Source of the DNA: Candidatus Scalindua sp. SCAELEC01
GTDB taxonomy: Bacteria; Planctomycetota; Brocadiia; Brocadiales; Scalinduaceae
Reading direction: 5' to 3'
Assembly (NCBI GenBank): GCA_004282745.1
Contig: SHMT01000002.1
Coordinates: 62,001-126,000 of the forward strand
Length of the DNA stretch: 64,000 nt
Shown here: positions 43,359 to 51,416 of the stretch, in pieces
Layout of the letters: each line of letters begins with the position of its first letter
Numbering within the stretch: the first letter of the stretch is position 1
The notes under the pieces: generated by a model
What the model was told of the DNA's origin: nothing
Database searches by the model: none
What the model saw: only the letters and a program-made list of their open reading frames with translations
Program-made: the position numbers and the translations under genes

Positions 43359-45257
43359 TCACTTCGATATTTCAACATCTACCCCCGATTGGTCTCGAGG
43401 TTTAAGCCAAGCAACCTGATAGGGTTCGAGGGTAAGGCTTATGCTCTCGTCCTTAAAAGTATAAGAGTTTTCACCAATTAACTCATACCATTCCTCGTTG
43501 TAGATGCAAATTGTTTGCATCGGAACCGATACGTGACAGGTTTCGTCAGAAACATTGATCAAAGAGAGTATGTGCTGATCTTTTTGGGGAGAGGTTCTTA
43601 AAACAATAAATATCTCTGGCTTGGTTTTTACAATGCACTGTGCACCATTTGGATGGAAAGCTCTCTGGTCCGTCCTGAGTGAGATAAGTTCATTCAAGTT
43701 TTCACAAATCCTTGCTATTAACGTCTCCGGATTATCCAGTGCATCCACCAGGGTGTTATAGTTGACAATAGTACGATTAATCGTACGTTTTGTCTCTGTA
43801 TTCATCATGAGATCTAAATCATTTTTTGTCCCAAAAAAACTGTGCAGATAGATCCCGGGTACACCTTGAAGGACTAATGCAATAGCTCTCGAAGCGATAA
43901 ATTTTTTGATCTGCAAATCCAAGGTTTCCGGTGCACCTTCCTTACAAAGAGCGCTAAACCAGGTAATGTTGAGCTCATAGGGAACTTCATTGCCATCTCT
44001 ATCAACCTTATACGAGATGTATGCTCCATGGTCCTGTGCACTTTCGATAAGAAAGCTTACCTCTTCCTGAGTGAGGATATCTTTGACTGCCATGAGCCCT
44101 ACACCATCATGGGAATCGAGAAAATTAAAAAAGGTTGTGGTTTCTGAAAGAGGTTCAAGATTTGCCGCCCAATCTGAAATCCTCGTTGTGTTCTTCGTAT
44201 AGAATGTATAGAGCACTAAGGACGGCAGGGCAAAATTATAGACCATGTGAGCTTCGTCATTACCGTTACCAAAATATGAGATGTTCTCCTTGTGGGGTAC
44301 GTTCGTTTCGGTAATTATTGCTACATGCGGTGCGACCAGGCTTAAGATTTCATGAAAAATCTTCACAATTATGTGCGTCTGTTCTAAATTAGCACAGGGA
44401 GTCCCCCGAGAAACCCAGAGATAGGTAACCGCATCAAGCCTGATAATGTCAGCCCCTCTCCGTACATACATGAGCACAATTTCAATAACCCTCATCAGCA
44501 CTTCCGGGTTTTGGTAATTGAGATCTACCTGGTCCTTGGAAAAGGTAGACCATACATACTTTTCTCCCTCCAAGGCCTGAAATTTTGTAAGAACATCGGT
44601 GCTGCGTGGCCGAAAGATGAGGCTACGATCTTCAGGTGTAAGCTCATCATGAAAGTTATAGCTGATAAAGAAATCTTGATATCGCGGAACCCCATCCAAG
44701 AACTTTCGGAACCAGCGACATCGTGACGATACATGGTTAATGACTGCATCAAACATAAGTTTGTAGCGAGTGCCTAAATCTTCAATATCCCCCCACGTTC
44801 CAAGCATCGGGTCCACACTTTCGAAATCTAAAACAGAAAAGCCTTTGTCAGATGTGTAGGGGAAAAAGGGAAGGATGTGCAGGGTATTGATTGACTGCTT
44901 AAGATAGATACCACAAAATTTGGAGAGTGTGGTAAGTGGAGAAACGCCCTCTTCATAAATGAGGTCCCCATAGGTGATTAAGACAACATCCCGTTCAGAA
45001 AAGCGGTCTCTTGGATCAAACTTTTTTTCAGCCTCAATCATCCTTTCCGCTTTGTGAGCATAGTACAGCTTGCAAATACGTTCAATTTCAGATATATATT
45101 TATTTGCTATCTTTTCTTCGTATAAAAAGATGAGTTTCGGTAAAATCCTTTCATTAAGATACTCTTTTATCTCGATACGAGCTTTTAGATAATTGGGAAC
45201 CTTTTTATGAACAAACTTAAAGCCATCATAACGTCTTCTCTTTTTTTTATTTTTCAT
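43359..45257 (-). CDS. GH13 sucrose phosphorylase-like enzyme (GH13_18 type)
   Basis: A 632-residue alpha-amylase-superfamily protein. VLITYGDLIYEEGVSPL (about 90), LHILPFFPYTSDKGFSV and FDAVINHVSS are typical of sucrose or glucosylglycerate phosphorylases. The catalytic residues are Asp in IIRLDAVTYLW (about 275), Glu in IITETNVPH (about 320) and Asp in FLDSHDGVG. It would reversibly phosphorolyse an alpha-glucoside such as sucrose, glucosylglycerate or sucrose 6-phosphate. The first 70 residues form a basic extension beyond the core. No SD is clear before ATG 45257. The substrate cannot be chosen from sequence alone. Flanked by repeats rather than sugar genes. Confidence 0.85.
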   Translation of the reverse strand: MKNKKKRRRYDGFKFVHKKVPNYLKARIEIKEYLNERILPKLIFLYEEKIANKYISEIERICKLYYAHKAERMIEAEKKFDPRDRFSERDVVLITYGDLIYEEGVSPLTTLSKFCGIYLKQSINTLHILPFFPYTSDKGFSVLDFESVDPMLGTWGDIEDLGTRYKLMFDAVINHVSSRCRWFRKFLDGVPRYQDFFISYNFHDELTPEDRSLIFRPRSTDVLTKFQALEGEKYVWSTFSKDQVDLNYQNPEVLMRVIEIVLMYVRRGADIIRLDAVTYLWVSRGTPCANLEQTHIIVKIFHEILSLVAPHVAIITETNVPHKENISYFGNGNDEAHMVYNFALPSLVLYTFYTKNTTRISDWAANLEPLSETTTFFNFLDSHDGVGLMAVKDILTQEEVSFLIESAQDHGAYISYKVDRDGNEVPYELNITWFSALCKEGAPETLDLQIKKFIASRAIALVLQGVPGIYLHSFFGTKNDLDLMMNTETKRTINRTIVNYNTLVDALDNPETLIARICENLNELISLRTDQRAFHPNGAQCIVKTKPEIFIVLRTSPQKDQHILSLINVSDETCHVSVPMQTICIYNEEWYELIGENSYTFKDESISLTLEPYQVAWLKPRDQSGVDVEISK

Positions 45258-45284
45258 TGCGGTGATTACAGAAAAGGAATCCAG

Positions 45285-45330
45285 TTTTTATCTTCTCTTC
45301 AAACCGAAAACCATTATGAAATGAGGATAT
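45285..45330 (-). repeat. Repeat family A, left-half fragment (copy 8)
   Basis: AACCGAAAACCATTATGAAATGAGGATATA is the inverted left end of family A. The rest of the element is absent. It begins the repeat-filled gap 45258-45805. Confidence 0.5.
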
Positions 45331-45428
45331 ATAAAATATCGTTGTAACTTACTCTAATTTTAATAAAAACAGGTCTTTGTAACTCTTTCTATTACAAAAC
45401 ACTGAGAATAGATAGATATTTATCAAAA

Positions 45429-45560
45429 TATACTCATCTCATAATGGTTTTCGGATAAAATCCGAGACAAAATTGAGCGAGTAAAGTCCTCGGCGTCCGG
45501 GGATACCTTCACCAAGATTTGGTTTCCGGTAAAACCGAAAACCAAATCGGTTTTAGTATA
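45429..45560 (+). repeat. Repeat family A (copy 4, most complete)
   Basis: 132 bp from TATACTCATCTCATAATGG to AACCAAATCGGTTTTAGTATA's end, including hairpins CGGATAAAATCCG and GGTTTCCGGTAAAACCGAAAACC. Used here as the reference copy for family A. Confidence 0.88.
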
Positions 45561-45650
45561 CAAGATTTTTCCTTACATTCGCACGAAAAAACTATTTTAA
45601 AACGAGTACAAGCGCAGTGAATTGACGAGCGTTGGATCTGAGAGTATTCA

Positions 45651-45805
45651 ATATACAAAACCGATTTGATTTTCGCTTTTGTCCGTCCCCGACAGAAAGA
45701 GCGTCGACCGGCCTGTCAGCCATTCGGACGGGGGCTGGCGAACGGTTGACTGGCCGGGAGGGCTGAATCAAAAAACGGTATGAGGGTTAAAAACAAAATC
45801 GATTT
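45651..45805 (-). repeat. Composite family A-like repeat with GC-rich centre (copy 7)
   Basis: Begins ATATACAAAACCGATTTGAT and ends AAAACAAAATCGATTTTTA, enclosing a GC-rich inverted segment (GTCCGTCCCCGAC ... GACGGGGGCTGG). Its right end runs up to the stop codon of the ABC-F gene. Confidence 0.55.
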
Positions 45806-47617
45806 TTACTCCTGCTGCTTTTCCAATGCTTCCCATCGTTGATAAGCATCGGCTAATTCTGTATCCACAACGGTTAATCGTCTCTTTATATCCACTATTT
45901 CATCTTTCTGTTTCTGATAAAAGAGTGGATCACCCATGGTTTGATGTAACTGGTCTTGTTCTGTCTCAAGTGCTTCTATTTGCTCTGGTAAGATTTCGAG
46001 TTCGCGTTTCTCCTTAAAACTCAGCTTACGCGGCCGCTCACGTTTTTTCTCCAGTAGTTCTGGCTTACTATCAGAACGCTTCTTTGAAGCTTTCTCAACT
46101 TCTTGTCTCTGTCGAAGCCAATCGTCATATCCCCCGACATATTCATTCACTCCCCCTTCCCCCTCAAACACAATGGTACTGGTCACAACATTGTTGAGGA
46201 AGGCACGATCATGACTAACCAGTAGGAGTGTTCCCTTGTAGTCCACTAACAACTCTTCCAGAAGTTCCAAAGTTTCAATATCCAGATCATTTGTTGGCTC
46301 ATCCATCACGAGAACGTTTGAAGGTCTGGTAAAGAGACGGGCGAGGAGAAGACGATTTCTTTCACCGCCGGAAAGAACACTGGCGGCAGTACGTGCACGG
46401 TCAGGCGAAAAGAGAAAATCCTGCAGATAACTCATTACATGCCTCTGTTTACCATTGAAGGTAATAAAGTCACTGCCCTCTCCGACATTGTAATGGACCG
46501 TCTTATCCTCTTTCAGTTGTGCACGGAGTTGATCAAAATAGGTAATCTGGAGATGGGTACCATTATGTACGGTTCCCTCTTGGGGAGTTAATTCACCGAG
46601 CAGGAGACGCAAAAGAGTGGTCTTACCCGAACCATTCGGACCAATAATGCCCACTTTATCTCCTCTCATAATCGTTGTAGAGAAATTTTTGATAACGGAA
46701 ATATCATCATACCGGTAGCCAAGGTCTTTTACCTGTATGATCTTCGCACCGGACCGTTCGGTCTCATGGCTCTTCATCCGCACGGTTCCTGTTACCAACC
46801 GTCGTTCCCTCCGGACTGCGCGCATCTTCTCTAAGGCCCGTACCCGCCCCTCGTTCCGTGTACGTCGCGCCTTAATCCCCTGTCGTAACCATATCTCCTC
46901 CTGTGCCAGCTTCTTATCAAAGACGGCCCGTTGTTTCTCCTCGGCATCAAGTACCGCCTGTTTCCGTAAAAGAAATGATTGATAGTCACACGTCCAATCT
47001 GCCAGTTGACCGCGATCAAGCTCAATGATACGATTGGCTATCTTATTTAAAAACACACGGTCATGGGTCACAAAAAAGATGGTCCCTTTATATCGCAGGA
47101 GAAACTCTTCCAACCAATCGATCGATGCAATATCCAGATGGTTTGTGGGCTCATCGAGAAGCAATATCTCAGGTTGACGAACCAGGCCCCGGGCAAGAAG
47201 AACCCTCCGTTTTAGACCTGAGGATAGTGTCCTGAATTCTGAATCTGCATCCAACTGTATCAGCGAAATTACCTTATCTACCTGATGGTGCTTTTCCCAA
47301 TCATGATCAACTTCATCTTGTGGCCGACTCCTATCCGGCTCCCTCAGACCATCAAGTACAATGTCAAATACGGTACCCTGCACATATCGAGGAATTTCCT
47401 GTGAAAGATACGAGCTGTGGAGTCCTTTTTGGCGAACAACATCTCCCGAATCAGGCTCTATCTCCCCATTGATCAGCTTCAGTAACGTTGACTTTCCAGC
47501 ACCGTTCCGACCAAGGAGGCAGACTCGCTCACCACGCTCTATCTGCAAGCTTACTCGATCAAGGATAAGCGGACCTCCAAAGCGGACGCATACTTCCTGT
47601 AGACTCAATAATGCCAT
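45806..47617 (-). CDS. uup: ABC-F family ATPase (Uup-like)
   Basis: A 603-residue soluble protein with two ABC ATPase domains. Domain 1 has GRNGAGKSTL, LSSGLKRRVLLARGL and ILLLDEPTNHLD; domain 2 has GPNGSGKTTL, LSGGERNRLLLARLF and VLVMDEPTNDLD. A C-terminal coiled coil (about 520-603) is the Uup feature; its Lys-rich linker (EKKRERPRKLSFKEKRELE) is conserved in that group. No membrane segments. ABC-F proteins act on ribosomes or, for Uup, on DNA branch processing and ribosome assembly. AGGAGAG lies 6 bases before ATG 47617. Monocistronic in appearance. Confidence 0.92.
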   Translation of the reverse strand: MALLSLQEVCVRFGGPLILDRVSLQIERGERVCLLGRNGAGKSTLLKLINGEIEPDSGDVVRQKGLHSSYLSQEIPRYVQGTVFDIVLDGLREPDRSRPQDEVDHDWEKHHQVDKVISLIQLDADSEFRTLSSGLKRRVLLARGLVRQPEILLLDEPTNHLDIASIDWLEEFLLRYKGTIFFVTHDRVFLNKIANRIIELDRGQLADWTCDYQSFLLRKQAVLDAEEKQRAVFDKKLAQEEIWLRQGIKARRTRNEGRVRALEKMRAVRRERRLVTGTVRMKSHETERSGAKIIQVKDLGYRYDDISVIKNFSTTIMRGDKVGIIGPNGSGKTTLLRLLLGELTPQEGTVHNGTHLQITYFDQLRAQLKEDKTVHYNVGEGSDFITFNGKQRHVMSYLQDFLFSPDRARTAASVLSGGERNRLLLARLFTRPSNVLVMDEPTNDLDIETLELLEELLVDYKGTLLLVSHDRAFLNNVVTSTIVFEGEGGVNEYVGGYDDWLRQRQEVEKASKKRSDSKPELLEKKRERPRKLSFKEKRELEILPEQIEALETEQDQLHQTMGDPLFYQKQKDEIVDIKRRLTVVDTELADAYQRWEALEKQQE

Positions 47618-47708
47618 GAATACTCTCCTGAGAGATAAATTTTCCTGAATGTATAGTCCACCGGTACTCGAATAGAAACTTTCGGTGACTTTACCTGACG
47701 TTTGTTTA

Positions 47709-47880
47709 TATACCCATTACGGAGTGGTTTTAGGAATTTCAAGGCAAGAGTTTGTCTGAAATTTTGATTTTTCGATTGAACAAAAAGTAATGCTAAGTCG
47801 AGTATTTTGTGATTGAGAAAGATCTAAAGTTCTGGTGAAATCTGGTTCTGAAAACCGAAAACCAATTCGTGATGGGTATA
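47709..47880. repeat. Repeat family D (copy 1)
   Basis: 172 bp beginning TATACCCATTACGGAGTGG and ending ACCAATTCGTGATGGGTATA. The ends are inverted repeats of each other (TATACCCAT/ATGGGTATA). It also contains TTTAGGAATTTC and TTTTTCGATTGAAC, shared with the truncated copy at 59811. Confidence 0.78.
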
Positions 47881-47899
47881 TTCACGTACCAAGGCTTCA

Positions 47900-47954
47900 G
47901 CTAACGTACCATGAAATAACAAAATATCAATTTTTTATTTCATGGTACGTTAGC
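47900..47954. repeat. Perfect 20-bp inverted repeat (long hairpin)
   Basis: GCTAACGTACCATGAAATAA (47900-47919) and its exact complement (47935-47954) with a 15-base AT loop. It lies in the 930-bp gene-free region 47618-48547, far from either neighbour's expected terminator. A second inverted pair AACCAGCGAA/TTCGCTGGTT flanks 48014-48105. No gene was seen in the rest of that region. Confidence 0.8.
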
Positions 47955-48547
47955 AGGGAAACACACTCTTTCGTGGACACGCATGTTACGAGTGTAAACC
48001 ATTTTCACCATGGAACCAGCGAAGGACCTCTTTACCACCATATCGAAAAAAAGACACTTTTCGTTCACAATGAAATATTATGGGCCAACAACCTGTTCGC
48101 TGGTTGATTTCAACCATTTATTGGATATGTGCCACTATTTCTGGCGTATTTCATCAACAATGTTGTATAGGTATTTCAGATAATTAAACTTGGATATTAA
48201 GTCTACTGAAATAAAAACAATTAATTTTGCCAGTTTTTTGAATTACGTTACGTAATAATCCAATCCTCGTTACATCCAGAGTTAATAGCTAATTGTGTAA
48301 GGTATTATACAATAGACATTACAACATTTACCACAGTATATATATGCTTTGGCATAAAAATTGTTCTTTAATCCTCCAAATTAAAGATATTTCTTTTGAT
48401 GAGAGATGACCCGTATGCTTGCGACAAGCAGTATTCAGGTTTTTCGAAGCGTTATATTTATACTTTCTAAGAGACCAAGACATAAAATTCTTTAATATAA
48501 TTACCCTGTTTTCGGTGAATAATAATTATATTTACAAGGAGGTTATG

Positions 48548-49006
48548 ATGAGAAGTTATTTGTCAGTATTAGGAACCCTGATAAGTGTTGCTGTAATTAT
48601 TGTTTCCGTTTGTGGATGTGCTCAGTCGGGTAAATTTAGTAAACTTGAAACATTACTACTGAACGATGAATTATACGATGAGAGTCAATCAGAGGTTATT
48701 ACTCAAATCGAAAAAAATGATTATGAAGAGAATCATGAAAAGGTTACAGATTTAATCTTTGAGAGTGGTAATCTTCAATTACTTGATCAGCTTGTTGAAA
48801 ATTATCCAGATTATCGCAATTATATAATAAGAGGGGACGCTTATGTAAAAAATGCGAGAGTACAAAAAATGATGGGATTATTTATGAAATCTTCCATTGC
48901 TTCTTCATTGAACGAAGCTAAAAAAAGTTATCTGCGAGCGTTAGAGTTAAACAATGAAGATATTTATGCACGTGGTGTCCTTGGTTTTTATTTATGGAGA
49001 AAATAA
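48548..49006 (+). CDS. TPR lipoprotein, N-terminal part of a frameshifted gene
   Basis: 152 codons. AAGGAGG at 48536 is 5 bases before ATG 48548 (an ATG at 48545 is too close). The signal sequence ends in SVCGC, so Cys 23 is the probable lipidation site, anchoring the protein in the envelope. The mature part is helical and the first TPR (SYLRALELNNEDIYARGVLG) begins near residue 125. The frame stops at 49006 in the middle of a TPR. Removing one A from the run AGAAAATAAAG restores a continuous reading into the next frame. Either one gene broken by a +1 shift or a sequencing error. Confidence 0.75.
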   Translation: MRSYLSVLGTLISVAVIIVSVCGCAQSGKFSKLETLLLNDELYDESQSEVITQIEKNDYEENHEKVTDLIFESGNLQLLDQLVENYPDYRNYIIRGDAYVKNARVQKMMGLFMKSSIASSLNEAKKSYLRALELNNEDIYARGVLGFYLWRK

Positions 49007-49382
49007 AGAATATGAAAAAGCGGAAAGGTTATTCATTGAAGGGCTAGAGATTGCGCCAAAAAATCCTCTGCTTTACCTGGCATTAGGTCAAATGCATGAT
49101 AAAAGAACGGAGTATAGTACTGCAATTGGGTATTATCAAAAAGTTATAGCATTTACTGATGATGAAGTAAAAAAAGACTTTGAAGATATGAATCAATATT
49201 ATCACAAGTTAATGAAATACTATCCTGATTCACTTGTTAAAGCGAAAGAAGTAGCAGAAAAGTATCTTAACAGAGACTATAAAAAGTTAGGAATGCAAAA
49301 AGATGAGGCCGGAGAAGATCCTGTTGTGCAAACACTGGCATCCCACAAAGGAGCTGAAATATCAGAGGAGAGGTCATACTGA
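48954..49382 (+). CDS. TPR protein, C-terminal part of the frameshifted lipoprotein gene
   Basis: The natural continuation begins at about 48996 (NKEYEKAERLFIEGLEIAPK) and gives two further TPR units, LLYLALGQMHDKRTEYSTAI being the second, plus a charged tail to 49382. The first residues of this frame (before 48996) are out-of-frame translation of the preceding TPR and are not natural. There is no ribosome site before the ATG at 48954, so it is unlikely to be expressed independently. With the upstream part the intact protein would have about 278 residues. Confidence 0.65.
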   Translation: MKIFMHVVSLVFIYGENKEYEKAERLFIEGLEIAPKNPLLYLALGQMHDKRTEYSTAIGYYQKVIAFTDDEVKKDFEDMNQYYHKLMKYYPDSLVKAKEVAEKYLNRDYKKLGMQKDEAGEDPVVQTLASHKGAEISEERSY

Positions 49383-49603
49383 AACCTAAAAGACCAAGGC
49401 TTAAGCAAACATCACTTTAAACATTCTGAGCTCAAAAAGATTACACATTTAAACTCAAAAAGCAAATCTGTAATTCTAAGGGACCAGGAACCCAGCGAAG
49501 GCAAAAAATAGGCGTTGTGCCCCAGAATTCGCACAATGATGAGAATGTACTATATTGTTATTATGTAGTAAACTATGAGCCCCTTTATCCCCTTTCCTTA
49601 CTT

Positions 49604-49682
49604 TATACCCACACGAACTGGTTTTAGGTTTTCAGAACCCGATTTCACCAGAAATCCCTAAAATCAATTCGCGATGGGTATA
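49604..49682. repeat. Repeat family D (copy 2, compact)
   Basis: 79-bp near-perfect palindrome: TATACCCACACGAACTGGTT ... AATCAATTCGCGATGGGTATA, minus the long middle of copy 1. It ends 23 bp from the stop of the hemerythrin-like gene. Confidence 0.8.
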
Positions 49683-49704
49683 GTATCAATGTTGCTTGTG
49701 CAAC

Positions 49705-50103
49705 TCAATAACCCAGCTTTTCCAGTTCTGGATAAAACTTTGCTTCCTCAAACGCAATCCTGTCTACAAGCGCGTTTTTTATACCATCGAAATCATTCGC
49801 AAAATCGTCGCTATCTACCGCATCAGCTGATGAATATTTACCGAAGAATGGCAATAACGCAGTCTCGGCAATCTTTCCGAGTTCATCGAGAAAAGACTTT
49901 GCTGCCAACTTAAAAGACTCATCTTTTGACTTTTCTATTGCTTCTGTTATAACTTTATTTTCTTCTCCAACGTGTGCTAATAAAGCCTCCTTTAAACCAT
50001 TAAGGGTATTGACTCTTTCTTGTCCGCTCTGAGAATCAATTTGCCCTAATAAATCTGCTGCTGCCTGGTGTGTTGCTTTAAAACTATTTACCGTCACTCC
50101 CAT
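49705..50103 (-). CDS. Hemerythrin-like (HHE) domain protein
   Basis: A 132-residue all-helical protein. Candidate iron ligands follow the HHE pattern: His in FKATHQAAADLL (12), LLAHVGEENKVI with His and Glu (about 43-47), and RIAFEEAKFYPELEKLG near the C-terminus, but at least one His of the classical seven-ligand di-iron site is not in its usual place. It may therefore bind iron differently or have lost oxygen binding. AAAGGAG lies 9 bases before ATG 50103. Stand-alone cytoplasmic gene; roles of the family include oxygen or NO handling and regulation. Confidence 0.65.
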   Translation of the reverse strand: MGVTVNSFKATHQAAADLLGQIDSQSGQERVNTLNGLKEALLAHVGEENKVITEAIEKSKDESFKLAAKSFLDELGKIAETALLPFFGKYSSADAVDSDDFANDFDGIKNALVDRIAFEEAKFYPELEKLGY

Positions 50104-50427
50104 ATGTCCATACTCCTTTCGTTAATGTTACAAACCGTTACCCCGTTTAAATATGTATAAACTCTCTAATGATACATAAGACACTATCGCTCAATCACCC
50201 TATTCCTGACATCTATTTTTCTGAGAATGCCCTTGTATCAATATTCAATCCAACGTGACTTTACTACGTCTCAATTTAACACCATTTACGGACAATGACA
50301 AGGTAAAAGATATTGATGATGATGGATGATAGGAATTTCCCTTTTAGAAATTGTGTAATATTAGATAATCAGTCCTTGCATGTAAGCAGGTTCTTAACCA
50401 GGCAAATCCAGATAGTGGTTACAGCCG
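50104..50427. other. Gene-free gap
   Basis: 324 bp upstream of the hemerythrin-like gene and before the Uma2 remnant. No repeat of families A to E, hairpin or ORF recognised; the missing N-terminus of Uma2 could not be found in any plus-strand frame here. Confidence 0.4.
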
Positions 50428-50655
50428 TTGGTTTTTAAATTGTTAGTTATAAACCCTTCACCGACAACTTATCATCAATGGATTTCAAGAAAGATAGAGT
50501 TTGAATTAGAAAAGTTTGTAGAAGAAAAGAAGCTTGGATGTGTTTTTGATGCTCCACTTGACGTTTATTTTGACGAAACAAATCTTCTTCAGCCTGATAT
50601 CTTGTTTATTGCGAAAAACAGACTTGACATATGCAATAGCCCAAGGAATAGCTAA
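50428..50655 (+). pseudogene. Internal fragment of a Uma2-family (DUF820) PD-(D/E)XK nuclease
   Basis: Codons from about 50455 encode NPSPTTYHQWISRKIEFELE, then LGCVFDAPLDVYFDE and QPDILFIAKNRL, the central part of Uma2 proteins including the catalytic Asp of QPDI. The N-terminal 30-40 residues and the C-terminal half with the ExK motif are missing, so no nuclease active site can form. Full-length members have about 190 residues. Remnant, frame otherwise ends in unrelated residues. Confidence 0.7.
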
Positions 50656-50747
50656 TCAATTTACGGTAACTGTGCCTTATGCAACTGAAAGCATAACTGT
50701 GGATAGTAATTGAAACAACGGAAAATACATCAAAGAAATCCATGCTT

Positions 50748-51140
50748 TTATTTCCATTGTCTCAGTTCAATATCAAATCCATCGATATCTTTAAACTCAG
50801 CTCTCACTGAATTCCCCAGATCCACTGGCCCCCAGGTTATCCCAACTCCTTTGCCTTCCAGGTATTTTGTCGCTTTCTCCATATCTTCTACTTCGAGAGC
50901 CATTGCCCGATACCCTGTTATCCACGGCTGTGAAGATTTCAAAGATGGGTTTTCTACCGACATGAGTTCTAAAACCGTATCACCCAATTCCAGATATACT
51001 ACCTCTTTCAGGGGAGACATATCGGCCAGATTTACCATTTTCCGCGTTTTTACCTTAAAATTCAGGATATGTACGTAAAAATCGATACTTTTTTCGATAT
51101 CAGTTGGAATTAACTCAATGTGATCAATTCTCTTGAACAT
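50748..51140 (-). CDS. VOC (glyoxalase/dioxygenase superfamily) protein
   Basis: A 130-residue protein with paired beta-alpha-beta-beta-beta units of the VOC fold. It begins FKRIDHIELIPTDIEKSIDFY; YLELGDTVLELMSVE carries a likely metal-ligand Glu, and DIDGFDIELRQW carries the C-terminal one. His 7 and Glu residues could form a metal site as in glyoxalase I or methylmalonyl-CoA epimerase, but the specific reaction cannot be chosen. GAGGAGGG lies about 9 bases before ATG 51140. Single gene. Confidence 0.85.
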   Translation of the reverse strand: MFKRIDHIELIPTDIEKSIDFYVHILNFKVKTRKMVNLADMSPLKEVVYLELGDTVLELMSVENPSLKSSQPWITGYRAMALEVEDMEKATKYLEGKGVGITWGPVDLGNSVRAEFKDIDGFDIELRQWK

Positions 51141-51416
51141 CTATGCACCCTCCTCGTTACAATTGTATGATAAAAGAGTGATAGTAACACAAGAACAGAA
51201 ATAGAGTACCATGAAAACTTGAAAATATGTTTCAGGAAAATCATCTGCTGCGGTCAAATTGCAATGGGTCTATGATTGAGATATTCTGACACAACTTATT
51301 TACAATTCCATAACCTTCAGAAATAAATGCTTGTTTCTTATCAATTTTTAATTATTATAAAAGACGATTACTGGTGGGAAGACAGGTGCCTTGATCAGAG
51401 AGGTAAGTGAAAGAGA

